A DNA stretch of 5,368 nt from Thermoplasmata archaeon (GTDB lineage: Archaea > Thermoplasmatota > Thermoplasmata > UBA184): the NCBI GenBank assembly GCA_030042855.1, contig JASHYU010000038.1:1-5368 (forward strand), in the 5' to 3' direction. A model generated the notes under the pieces. The model was not told where the DNA came from and did no database searches. It worked only from the letters and a program-made list of their open reading frames with translations. Position numbers and translations under genes: made by a program. This document shows, one piece after another, positions 1-5,230 of the stretch (within the stretch, counting starts at the first letter, position 1; each line of letters starts with the position of its first letter).

Positions 1-234
1 ATCGAGGCCCACGAAGCGTTCCTCGACGCCTCGGGGACCCGACGCGCCGGGGAGCGGCGCCGCCTGACGGCGGAGATCGTCGGGCTGGTGCGGGATCGGC
101 TCGGGCGCGAGCTCACCGAGGAGCTCGAGCAGGACCCGGATCTCCGCCGGTTGCTCGACCGCGTGGTCGCCCGGGAGATCGACCCCCGGACCGCCGCCGA
201 CCGGCTCCGCGCCGCGGTCCGCCGCGCTCGGTAG
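1..234 (+). CDS. meaB: MeaB/ArgK-type GTPase (methylmalonyl-CoA mutase chaperone), C-terminal part, 5'-truncated
   Basis: Frame 1 is open from the window edge to TAG at 232-234, giving 77 residues of a protein whose start lies upstream. The peptide begins IEAHEAFLDASG, continues through a charged Arg/Glu/Leu-rich helical stretch, and ends with EIDPRTAADRLRAAV. This is the pattern of the C-terminal dimerisation arm of MeaB/ArgK G3E-family GTPases, which typically show H-x-x-(Y/F)-L-x-x-SG followed by helices and a final 'ldPy-aA--L' helix. In that family the protein loads or protects the B12 cofactor of methylmalonyl-CoA (or related acyl-CoA) mutase in the cytosol. The G domain (Walker A, switch regions) is outside the window, so the call rests only on this tail. 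The methyltransferase gene starts 5 bp after the stop on the same strand, suggesting co-transcription. The mutase subunits may lie upstream, but that cannot be seen. Confidence 0.78.
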   Translation: MEAHEAFLDASGTRRAGERRRLTAEIVGLVRDRLGRELTEELEQDPDLRRLLDRVVAREIDPRTAADRLRAAVRRAR

Positions 235-239
235 GTTCG

Positions 240-803
240 ATGGCCACCCTCGAGATGTGGATCGCCCTCGCGCTCATCGGGAGCGCCCTGGTCGTGAGCT
301 ACTTCGTCTTCGCGTCGTTCGTCTATGGAGCCGGTTACCAGCCGACGCCGCGCTCGACCGTCGAGCTGATGCTGCGCCTCGCCGAGGTCGGGCCGCGGGA
401 CACGGTCTTCGACCTCGGCGCCGGAACCGGGGCGATCGTCTTCCGCGCCGCCCGCACCTACCGCGCGCGCGTCCTCGGCGCGGAGGTCGAGCCGATCCGC
501 GTGCTCATCCTCCGCGTGCGGCGCCGCTTCGGTCCGGCGGCGGACCGGATCACGATCCGGTGGGGCAACCTGTTCGACCTCGACTTCCACGGGGCGACCG
601 TCGTCACCGCCTTCCTCTGGCCCGGAGCGATGGCCCGACTGCGGCCCAAGTTCGAGGCGGAGCTCCGGACCGGCGCCCGGGTCGTGAGCTACTACCACCC
701 GGTCCCCGGCTGGTCGCCCACCCAGCATGACGTGGCGGCCCAGGTCTACCTCTACCGCTGGCCCGACGCCGGGGCGCCCAGCGGGACTACGGGTGGTACA
801 TGA
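240..803 (+). CDS. Membrane-anchored class I SAM-dependent methyltransferase, FAM173/ATPSCKMT-like
   Basis: This 187-aa protein has a hydrophobic N-terminal helix at about residues 6-29 that should anchor it in the membrane with the catalytic domain in the cytosol. A compact Rossmann methyltransferase domain follows: motif I FDLGAGTG (residues 57-64), an acidic residue at the end of beta-2 in GAEVEP (E82) for SAM ribose binding, and a late segment VVSYYHPVPGWSP (148-160). The order of TM helix, Y-x-P-T at 33-36, motif I, a W/F-L-W strand near 122-128 and a final 'ARVV...P-P-W-P' strand matches the FAM173 family. Its eukaryotic member ATPSCKMT trimethylates a lysine of the ATP synthase c subunit. 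That substrate is not established for archaeal homologues, so the target here is unknown; another protein lysine is a reasonable guess. The ATG at 240 follows the meaB stop by 5 bp with only a weak GGT upstream, so translation is probably coupled. The 3' end overlaps the opposite-strand microprotein gene by 17 bp. Confidence 0.82.
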   Translation: MATLEMWIALALIGSALVVSYFVFASFVYGAGYQPTPRSTVELMLRLAEVGPRDTVFDLGAGTGAIVFRAARTYRARVLGAEVEPIRVLILRVRRRFGPAADRITIRWGNLFDLDFHGATVVTAFLWPGAMARLRPKFEAELRTGARVVSYYHPVPGWSPTQHDVAAQVYLYRWPDAGAPSGTTGGT

Positions 804-915
804 ACCAGAAGATCCCGCCGGCGACGAAGACCGCCAGGATCAAGAGGCCCCCGACCAGCCAGCCCGTGTTCGAGCCGCGATGGTCGCCGTGGCTGACGAC
901 GCTCACATCCGCCAC
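787..915 (-). CDS. Small single-pass membrane protein (42 aa), unrecognised
   Basis: On the minus strand a GTG at 915 opens a 42-codon frame ending in TAG at 787-789. The protein starts MADVSVVSHGDHRGSN (short polar N terminus) and then has one strongly hydrophobic segment at about residues 19-39, ending FMYHP. Forty of the 42 codons end in G or C, as in the neighbouring genes, and the hydrophobic block is flanked by polar ends, so this looks like a real gene and not a shadow. A TATA-like GGATAAAC (936-943) is centred about 24 bp before the GTG, fitting a leaderless transcript. A second in-frame GTG at 906 would give 39 aa but lies farther from that box. The gene overlaps the converging methyltransferase by 17 bp and lies 59 bp downstream of a second microprotein gene. 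I do not recognise the family. A small accessory subunit of a membrane complex is possible but unsupported. Confidence 0.55.
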   Translation of the reverse strand: MADVSVVSHGDHRGSNTGWLVGGLLILAVFVAGGIFWFMYHP

Positions 916-935
916 GTATGAGGGAGCGGTGGGCC

Positions 936-943
936 GTTTATCC
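936..943 (-). promoter_or_regulatory. Putative TATA box for the 42-aa microprotein gene
   Basis: Minus-strand GGATAAAC is an AT-rich patch in an otherwise GC-rich 59-bp gap. Its centre lies about 24 bp before the GTG at 915, close to archaeal TATA-to-start spacing for leaderless genes. No experimental support is available from sequence alone. Confidence 0.4.
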
Positions 944-974
944 GCCCGAGGTTCGCACCCGGCCAGCGGAGGTC

Positions 975-1106
975 CTAGGGGATCGGGCCGCCGAGGGCGC
1001 CCGTGAATCCCAGGTAGGCGACGATCCCGCCGACCGCGATCGCGACCGCAAAGACCGCGATCAGAAAGCGGAGCGGTACGGGGGGAGACTGGTCGGCCGC
1101 GTCCAT
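975..1106 (-). CDS. Small single-pass membrane protein (43 aa), unrecognised
   Basis: A minus-strand ATG at 1106 opens a 43-codon frame ending in TAG at 975-977. The polar N terminus MDAADQSPPVPLR precedes one hydrophobic helix at about residues 14-34. The C terminus is a short Gly/Pro-rich tail, TGALGGPIP. Thirty-eight of 43 codons end in G or C. A longer in-frame start at 1217 exists but would overlap the FKBP gene and add an Arg-rich sequence of low-complexity shadow type, so I prefer the ATG at 1106. A TATA-like GGATACTT (1131-1138) centred about 28 bp upstream supports that start. The gene lies between the FKBP gene (76 bp away) and the 42-aa microprotein gene, all on the same strand. 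The size and single helix resemble small accessory subunits of respiratory or secretion complexes, but no family motif is visible, so no function is assigned. Confidence 0.55.
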   Translation of the reverse strand: MDAADQSPPVPLRFLIAVFAVAIAVGGIVAYLGFTGALGGPIP

Positions 1107-1130
1107 GCTGGTTCGGACGCGCCCGGGTTG

Positions 1131-1138
1131 AAGTATCC
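1131..1138 (-). promoter_or_regulatory. Putative TATA-like box for the 43-aa microprotein gene
   Basis: Minus-strand GGATACTT is centred about 28 bp before the ATG at 1106, in the 76-bp gap after the FKBP stop. It is a weak match to the archaeal TATA consensus and is supported mainly by its position and the surrounding GC richness. Confidence 0.3.
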
Positions 1139-1182
1139 GTCGTAGGGACCGGAGGGGGTCACCGCCGCGCCGGTCGGTGGGA

Positions 1183-2094
1183 TCACTCGCTCTTGGGCGC
1201 CGATTTCGCCGGGGCACGGCGGGGGGGTTTGGCCGGCGGCGACTCCGTCGACGCCGGAGGGTGATCCGGAGCGGGCGCCGGCTCGGCCGACGCGGCGCCG
1301 GGGGTCGCCTCGTCCGCCGGTTTCGCGGGCGGGGTGTCGGCCTTCTTCTCCGTCGCCGGCGTGGCGTACTCCTCGAGGACCCGGATCGTCTCGGGATGGA
1401 GGTACGTGCGGAGGCGGTCGATGACGCGCGGCTTCGCCGCCATCCACCCGATGTCGAACTTCGAGCGCTCCGGGAGCTTCAGCGTGAGCGTCTTCTCGCG
1501 GTGCTCGATATGGAACTCGACGGACCGACCGTACTGCAGTTCGATGATCGCCCGGGCCTGGTCGACCGCGCCCGAGATCTTCTCCGTGACCGTGAACGTG
1601 CCCTTCACGCGGCGCCCGGCGAACGGCGGGTTGAAGTCCACTCGGACGCGGGCCGCGGTCATCGAGACGACCCGCCCGCGCCGTCCTTCGATCGTGAGGA
1701 CGGTGCCGATATCAAGGTGGGCGTTCTCCCGACGCATCTCGGGCAGGCGCTCGATTTCGTGCATCGAGAACAGCTCGATCAGCTTCGGATCCCGCTCGCC
1801 GAACGCATCGGCGGGAGCGAACTCGCGCGTGACCGTCTCGCCGACCGGGACGCCCACGAGCGAGTTCTCGATGCCCGTCGGGAAGTAGTCCCCGCCGATC
1901 TGGTGGGGCCGCGCGCCCCACGTCCGCCCCTCCACCGGGGGCACGTTGGCGTTCTGGGCCACCTCCTCGTGGGTCGTGTCCAGGAGTTCGGTCTTGCCCC
2001 CGATCTCCGACCAGAGATCGTAGTCGAGCCGCACCAGGTCGCCGGCCTGGGTCGCGCCGGAGGGCGGCGCGGTCGCGGGGGCCTCGGGCGTCAT
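1183..2094 (-). CDS. Archaeal long-type FKBP peptidyl-prolyl cis-trans isomerase with extended C-terminal tail
   Basis: This 303-aa cytosolic protein (no signal peptide or TM helix) is a peptidyl-prolyl isomerase/chaperone of the SlyD-like archaeal FKBP class. After a Pro/Ala N terminus (1-17), the FKBP fold begins GDLVRLDYDLW (18-28). It continues with FPTGIENSLVGVPVGE (71-86), the conserved 'G-E-xx-G-xx-xGE' region, then EFAPADAFGERDP. The inserted flap (IF) domain with chaperone activity spans about 100-155. The fold closes with DFNPPFAGRRV (153-163), equivalent to the SlyD D-x-NHPLAG motif with His replaced by Pro. Residues about 175-245 form the additional domain seen in long archaeal FKBPs of about 230-250 aa. 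Residues 246-303 are an unusual Pro/Ala/Lys/Glu tail, likely disordered. The ATG at 2094 is preferred because GATAAC on the opposite strand gives a TATA-like element about 28 bp upstream and because coding similarity stops there. The upstream in-frame extension is only a shadow of the neighbouring genes. Confidence 0.93.
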   Translation of the reverse strand: MTPEAPATAPPSGATQAGDLVRLDYDLWSEIGGKTELLDTTHEEVAQNANVPPVEGRTWGARPHQIGGDYFPTGIENSLVGVPVGETVTREFAPADAFGERDPKLIELFSMHEIERLPEMRRENAHLDIGTVLTIEGRRGRVVSMTAARVRVDFNPPFAGRRVKGTFTVTEKISGAVDQARAIIELQYGRSVEFHIEHREKTLTLKLPERSKFDIGWMAAKPRVIDRLRTYLHPETIRVLEEYATPATEKKADTPPAKPADEATPGAASAEPAPAPDHPPASTESPPAKPPRRAPAKSAPKSE

Positions 2095-2117
2095 GGCCCC
2101 GCCGAACCGGAACGCGG

Positions 2118-2127
2118 GATAACGTTT
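2118..2127 (-). promoter_or_regulatory. Putative TATA-like promoter element of the FKBP gene
   Basis: Minus-strand AAACGTTATC is the only AT-rich patch in the 119-bp gap between the GT2 stop and the FKBP start. Its centre lies about 28 bp before the ATG at 2094, consistent with a leaderless transcript independent of the upstream glycosyltransferase. Confidence 0.45.
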
Positions 2128-2213
2128 GTCGGGGGCCCGGCGTGGCGCGGGAGCCCACGAATCCGTTCGCCCTGACCACGAGGACGGAACGTGCCGCGCG
2201 CGCGTCCGACCCA

Positions 2214-3065
2214 TCACCGAGTCGCGGACCGGCCGGTCCGCGCGGCCCGGGCGCGCCGGCGCTCCCGGAGCGCCGCGTCGAGCAGGGCCGGCGGCTTCAT
2301 CGCGGCGTCCAGATACCGGAGCGGGTGGTGGACCGGTCGCCGCCGTTCCTTGAGCCGCCCGGCGAGCTCGCCGTTCTTGAGCAGCGCCATCGCCATGGGC
2401 ACGTGGTAGAGGCGGTAGCGTCGGCTCATCCAGCGGAGGAGATCGGTCTCGTCGCTCTTGTCGTGGTAGACCCAGGCGTCCGGCACGTACTCGCCCCGAT
2501 GACCGGCGTGGACCGCGCGGATCTCGAGGTCGTAGTCCTCCGCCCCGGGGATCGCCGGGTCGAAACGGAGCGCGCGGAGCAACGACGTGCGCCAGCCGGT
2601 GTTCTGGAGCGGCAGGTAGCTGACGCTGTGACCCACGAGGTCTTCGTAGATCGAACGTTCCAGGAGGTCGACGTAGCGTTCTATCGGTCCTTGGGGCGCC
2701 CGGCTCGGGCGCGTGGGTCCGCCGGTAAAGTCCGCCCGACCCGCCTCGAGGGGCTCGACGAGCCGGCCGAGCCACTCGGGCGGGGCGACCTCGTCCGAGT
2801 CGAGGTACACGGTGAGATCCTCCTCGATGACGGAGAGCGAGCCTTCCCGAGCGTCGACCGCCCGGCCGGGAAGGCGGACGACGCGGATCGGCAGGCCGGG
2901 GAACCGGCGCTCGGCCTCGGCGAAGAGCTCGGATGGGCTCGTGGGGGAGCCGGCGATCATCACGCGGTCCGGCTTCCGCGCCTGCCGGTCGAGGGACGCG
3001 AGGGCGTTCAGGAGGCGCGGATCGTCGAGCACGGCGATCTCGACGCAGATGGATTCCCCGGTCAC
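2214..3065 (-). CDS. Family 2 glycosyltransferase
   Basis: This 283-aa GT-A fold enzyme should transfer a sugar from a nucleotide-sugar donor to a glycan or lipid acceptor at the cytoplasmic face. The N-terminal beta-alpha-beta unit (ICVEIAVLDDPRLLNALASL, 6-25) with QARKPDRVMIAGS (28-40) is the nucleotide-binding half. The metal-binding D-x-D appears as YLDSDEVAPPEWL (87-99). A Gly-rich acceptor-loop strand ADFTGGP lies at 111-117, and the catalytic-base region GAEDYDLEIRA (174-184) follows LRFDPAIP. WVYHDKS (198-204) fits the terminal family motif. After about 240 the protein is basic with no clear TM segment, so membrane association would be peripheral. The start is GTG at 3065: an in-frame TAG lies about 30 bp upstream with no other start codon between, and GGAGGGG precedes the GTG at Shine-Dalgarno distance. 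The gene is divergent from the GT4 gene across 77 bp. Donor and acceptor cannot be read from sequence. Confidence 0.88.
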   Translation of the reverse strand: MTGESICVEIAVLDDPRLLNALASLDRQARKPDRVMIAGSPTSPSELFAEAERRFPGLPIRVVRLPGRAVDAREGSLSVIEEDLTVYLDSDEVAPPEWLGRLVEPLEAGRADFTGGPTRPSRAPQGPIERYVDLLERSIYEDLVGHSVSYLPLQNTGWRTSLLRALRFDPAIPGAEDYDLEIRAVHAGHRGEYVPDAWVYHDKSDETDLLRWMSRRYRLYHVPMAMALLKNGELAGRLKERRRPVHHPLRYLDAAMKPPALLDAALRERRRARAARTGRSATR

Positions 3066-3142
3066 CTCGTCCCCTCCGCCCCGACCCGAGCTACGGTCGC
3101 CCGGCCGTCAAAAACTTTTATCGGCAGGGGGGTAGACCTCGT
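3066..3142. promoter_or_regulatory. Bidirectional promoter between GT2 and GT4 genes
   Basis: This 77-bp divergent spacer holds one pronounced AT-rich core, AAAAACTTTTAT (3110-3121), in GC-rich surroundings. On the plus strand CTTTTATC is centred about 24-25 bp before the GT4 ATG, so that transcript is probably leaderless. On the minus strand GATAAAAG lies about 50 bp before the GT2 GTG, leaving a leader of roughly 25 nt that contains GGAGGGG. The near-symmetric core could recruit TBP in either orientation. Confidence 0.6.
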
Positions 3143-4189
3143 ATGCGGGTCCTCCTCCTCGGGGGAGGGGTCCATCCGATCCCTCCGACCGGGTACGGCG
3201 CGGTCGAGCGCATCGTCGCGGACCTGGCGACGGCCCTGTCGGCGGCCGGGGTCGACGTCGGGATCGTGAACGAGGTCCGACGCGGCCGGACGCGCGACGA
3301 GATCCCGTTCGCTCTCTCGCTGCCGCGACGGCTCCGTCGGGAGACCTTCGACCTCTTGCACGCCCATACGCCGGTGGTCGCGAACCGCCTCGCTCTCGCG
3401 CGCCAGCCGTTCGTCTACACCTCCCACTCGCGCCACTGGTACTATCGGGCGGGACTCACGCACCGCTGGGGCTACTGGCTCGAACGTCGCGCGGTGCATC
3501 GGTCCCGGACCACGATCGCCCTGACCGAACCGCTCGCCCGCACGATGCGGGCCGTGGTCCCCGAACCCCTTCCGCCGATCGAGGTGATCCCGTTCGGCGT
3601 GGATGCCGAGGCCTACCGGCCGGCCTGGAGCCGTCGCACGGGGCGCCGGGCGCTCGGGGTCGGCGTCGTGGCGCCGTTCAAACGCTGGCACCTCGCCGGC
3701 CGGGCGCTCCGCGGGACCGGCGCCGAGCTCGCGATCGCCGGTCCCATCGTCTCGGAGGAGTACGCCGAGAGCGTCCGCCGGGAAGGCCCGCACGTCCATC
3801 TCCTCGGCGAGGTCCCGGAGGAAGAGCTCCGGAACCTCTTCGCCGAGAGCGACTTCCTCCTCCATCCCAGCGTCGTGGAGATCCTCTCGGCGACGGTGCT
3901 CGAGGCGCTCGCCGCGGGCCTGCCGGTCCTCGGCGGCACGGGTGTCGAGGGGGTCGTAGCGCCGGGCGTGAGCGGCTGGCGAGTGCGCGACGAGGACCCC
4001 GAGCCGTTCGCGCACGCGATGCGCGAACGGGCGATCGAGCTCCTCGCGAGCGACGAGCTGCGGCACCGGATGGGCGAGGCCGCGCGGGCGGAGGCCCTCA
4101 CCCGGTACAGCTGGACCGCGATCGCGGCGCGGCATCTCGAGGTCTACCGGGCGGCGCTCGGCGATCCCGGCGCCCCCGCGACCAGCTAG
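3143..4189 (+). CDS. GT4-type (GT-B fold) glycosyltransferase
   Basis: This 348-aa protein has the two-domain GT-B layout. The N-terminal acceptor domain starts MRVLLLGGGVHPIPPTGYGAVERIV, with the Gly-rich donor loop at 7-20, followed by FDLLHAHTPVV (69-79). The donor domain begins near VIPFGVDAEAYRP (148-160), the usual hinge signature of GT4 enzymes. GVVAPFKRWH (174-183) supplies the basic phosphate-binding residues (K180, R181). HPSVVEILSATVLEALAAGLPVL (241-263) contains the E-x7-E pair E246/E254 that marks retaining GT4 transferases. These enzymes use a nucleotide sugar such as GDP-mannose or UDP-glucose at the inner membrane face; the actual donor is unknown. The ATG at 3143 is chosen over an upstream in-frame start because the family N terminus begins exactly there and a TATA element lies about 25 bp before it. 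No TM helix is seen. It shares its termination tetramer with the converging epimerase gene. Confidence 0.92.
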   Translation: MRVLLLGGGVHPIPPTGYGAVERIVADLATALSAAGVDVGIVNEVRRGRTRDEIPFALSLPRRLRRETFDLLHAHTPVVANRLALARQPFVYTSHSRHWYYRAGLTHRWGYWLERRAVHRSRTTIALTEPLARTMRAVVPEPLPPIEVIPFGVDAEAYRPAWSRRTGRRALGVGVVAPFKRWHLAGRALRGTGAELAIAGPIVSEEYAESVRREGPHVHLLGEVPEEELRNLFAESDFLLHPSVVEILSATVLEALAAGLPVLGGTGVEGVVAPGVSGWRVRDEDPEPFAHAMRERAIELLASDELRHRMGEAARAEALTRYSWTAIAARHLEVYRAALGDPGAPATS

Positions 4190-5151
4190 CGGCCGATCCC
4201 GCGTTCCGCCGCGAGCTCCGCGATCGTCCGGTCGATCGCCTCGGCGCTCGAGTACCGCGGGGTCCAGCCGAGCCGCGTGACCCGGTCGATCGCGAGGAGC
4301 TGCTCGGGCACGTCCCCGCCCCACCCCCGAGCCCCCCCGGTGAACTCGATCCGGGCCCGGCCCCCGTGGGCGGCCACGACCTTTTCGGCGATCTCGCGCA
4401 CGGAGGTCCGGTCGCGCGCCCCCAGGTTGTAGAGGTTCACGGGGGCCGAGGCGCGGTCGCCGACGAGGAACATCGCGTCGACGCAGTCCTCCGTCCGCAG
4501 ATAGCTCTTCGACTGCCGTCCGTCCCCCAGGACCTCGAGGCGCGCGGGGTCGCGCTTCAGCTTCTCGAAGAAGTCGTAGAGCACCCCGTGGTTCATCCGG
4601 GGTCCGATGATGTTCGCGAACCGGAAGACGTACGCCCGGAGCCCGTAGAGATGGGCGTACGACGAGCAGAGACCTTCCGCGGCGAGCTTCGCGGCCGCAT
4701 ACATCGACTCCGGTTCGAGCGGCCCGTACTCTTCGGAGGTCGGGAACACCTTCGGCCAGCCGTAGACGACGCTCGAGGACGAGAAGAAAATCCGCCGGAC
4801 GTCGTGCTGGCGCGTCGCCTCGAGGACCCGGAAGGTCGCGAGCGTCCCTTGCTCGAGGTCGACGCGGCTGTCGGCCGTGCCGCGCCGGATGTCCCCGTTC
4901 GCCGCGAGGTGCCAGACCTCCCGAGCGCCCTCGAACTGCGAGGCGTAGGCGGCCGGGTCGTTCAGGTCGGCGACGACGAGGGAAAGCCGGTCGGCGGGAG
5001 CGCTCGGAAGATGGGCGCGACGCCCGCTCGACAGGTTGTCGATGACGCGCACGACCGCTCCGCGATCGAGCAGCGCGCGCACGAGGACGGAGCCGATCGC
5101 ACCGGCGCCGCCGGTCACGACGACGGGCCCTTCGGGAGCCGGTTCGGGCAT
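4186..5151 (-). CDS. NAD-dependent nucleotide-sugar epimerase/dehydratase (extended SDR)
   Basis: This 321-aa cytosolic enzyme is an extended short-chain dehydrogenase of the GalE/RmlB type. VVVTGGAGAIGSVLV (10-24) is the G-x-x-G-x-x-G dinucleotide site. RVIDNLSSGRR (35-45) carries D37, which binds the NAD ribose and favours NAD over NADP. VVADLND (59-65) and HLAANGDIRRG (81-91) follow, then the catalytic triad: SSSSVVYG (124-131) plus MYAAAK with Y151 and K155. FRFANIIGPRMNHGV (177-190) is the substrate-loop region, and LGWTPRYSSAEAIDRTI (294-310) is the usual C-terminal signature. It probably makes a UDP- or dTDP-sugar used by the neighbouring transferases; C4-epimerase is the default guess, but substrate specificity is not readable. 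The ATG at 5151 is chosen because TTTATATATG lies about 29 bp upstream. A start at 5238 would place an Arg/Pro-rich sequence before the Rossmann strand and run through the promoter. Confidence 0.93.
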   Translation of the reverse strand: MPEPAPEGPVVVTGGAGAIGSVLVRALLDRGAVVRVIDNLSSGRRAHLPSAPADRLSLVVADLNDPAAYASQFEGAREVWHLAANGDIRRGTADSRVDLEQGTLATFRVLEATRQHDVRRIFFSSSSVVYGWPKVFPTSEEYGPLEPESMYAAAKLAAEGLCSSYAHLYGLRAYVFRFANIIGPRMNHGVLYDFFEKLKRDPARLEVLGDGRQSKSYLRTEDCVDAMFLVGDRASAPVNLYNLGARDRTSVREIAEKVVAAHGGRARIEFTGGARGWGGDVPEQLLAIDRVTRLGWTPRYSSAEAIDRTIAELAAERGIGR

Positions 5152-5230
5152 GCCGGCCCCAGCCCGCGGAGAAGCATATATAAATGCAGGGTCGCCTAAA
5201 CTCTTCGCACCGGACCACCGGTGGGGGCTC
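5152..5230. promoter_or_regulatory. Bidirectional promoter between epimerase and the partial ORF
   Basis: The 79-bp divergent spacer carries the best TATA element of the window, CATATATAAATGC (5175-5187). On the minus strand it is centred about 29 bp before the epimerase ATG, implying a leaderless message. On the plus strand it lies about 50 bp before the ATG at 5231, leaving roughly 25 nt of leader with GGTGGGGG at Shine-Dalgarno distance. A second, weaker patch, CCTAAACTC (5193-5201), could be an alternative plus-strand box. Confidence 0.65.
5208..5223 (+). repeat. Inverted repeat in the leader of the partial ORF, overlapping its Shine-Dalgarno region
   Basis: CACCGG and CCGGTG are separated by the four bases ACCA, giving a 6-bp G+C-rich stem. 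The 3' arm includes the GGTG of the presumed ribosome binding site before the ATG at 5231. An overlapping perfect 10-bp palindrome, CCACCGGTGG, lies at 5215-5224. Either an RNA hairpin or a protein-binding operator is possible; short GC-rich inverted repeats also arise by chance in this composition. Confidence 0.35.

Noticed and set aside
800..1006. 68-codon plus-strand frame after the methyltransferase
   Set aside because: It lies antisense to the two microprotein genes, lacks hydrophobic or domain structure, and has no promoter or ribosome binding site.
1177..2175. 332-codon plus-strand frame opposite the FKBP gene
   Set aside because: Arg/Leu/Gly-rich antisense mirror of the FKBP coding sequence with no recognisable motif.
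2095..2213. Possible terminator or hidden gene between GT2 and FKBP
   Set aside because: No T-tract or convincing stem-loop is seen after the GT2 stop, and no short frame has a start with plausible coding signals. Only the FKBP promoter element stands out.
2095..2775. N-terminal extension of the FKBP frame to 530 aa
   Set aside because: The extra residues are the GT2 gene read in another frame, of Arg/Ala/Pro type, and a TATA-like element sits just before the internal ATG at 2094.
2933..3142. Upstream in-frame extension of the GT4 gene (418 aa)
   Set aside because: It overlaps the GT2 gene antisense, crosses the TATA core, and the GT4 family N terminus begins exactly at the ATG at 3143.
4366..5199. 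277-codon plus-strand frame opposite the epimerase
   Set aside because: Composition and position show it to be the antisense shadow of the epimerase; no domain motif is present.
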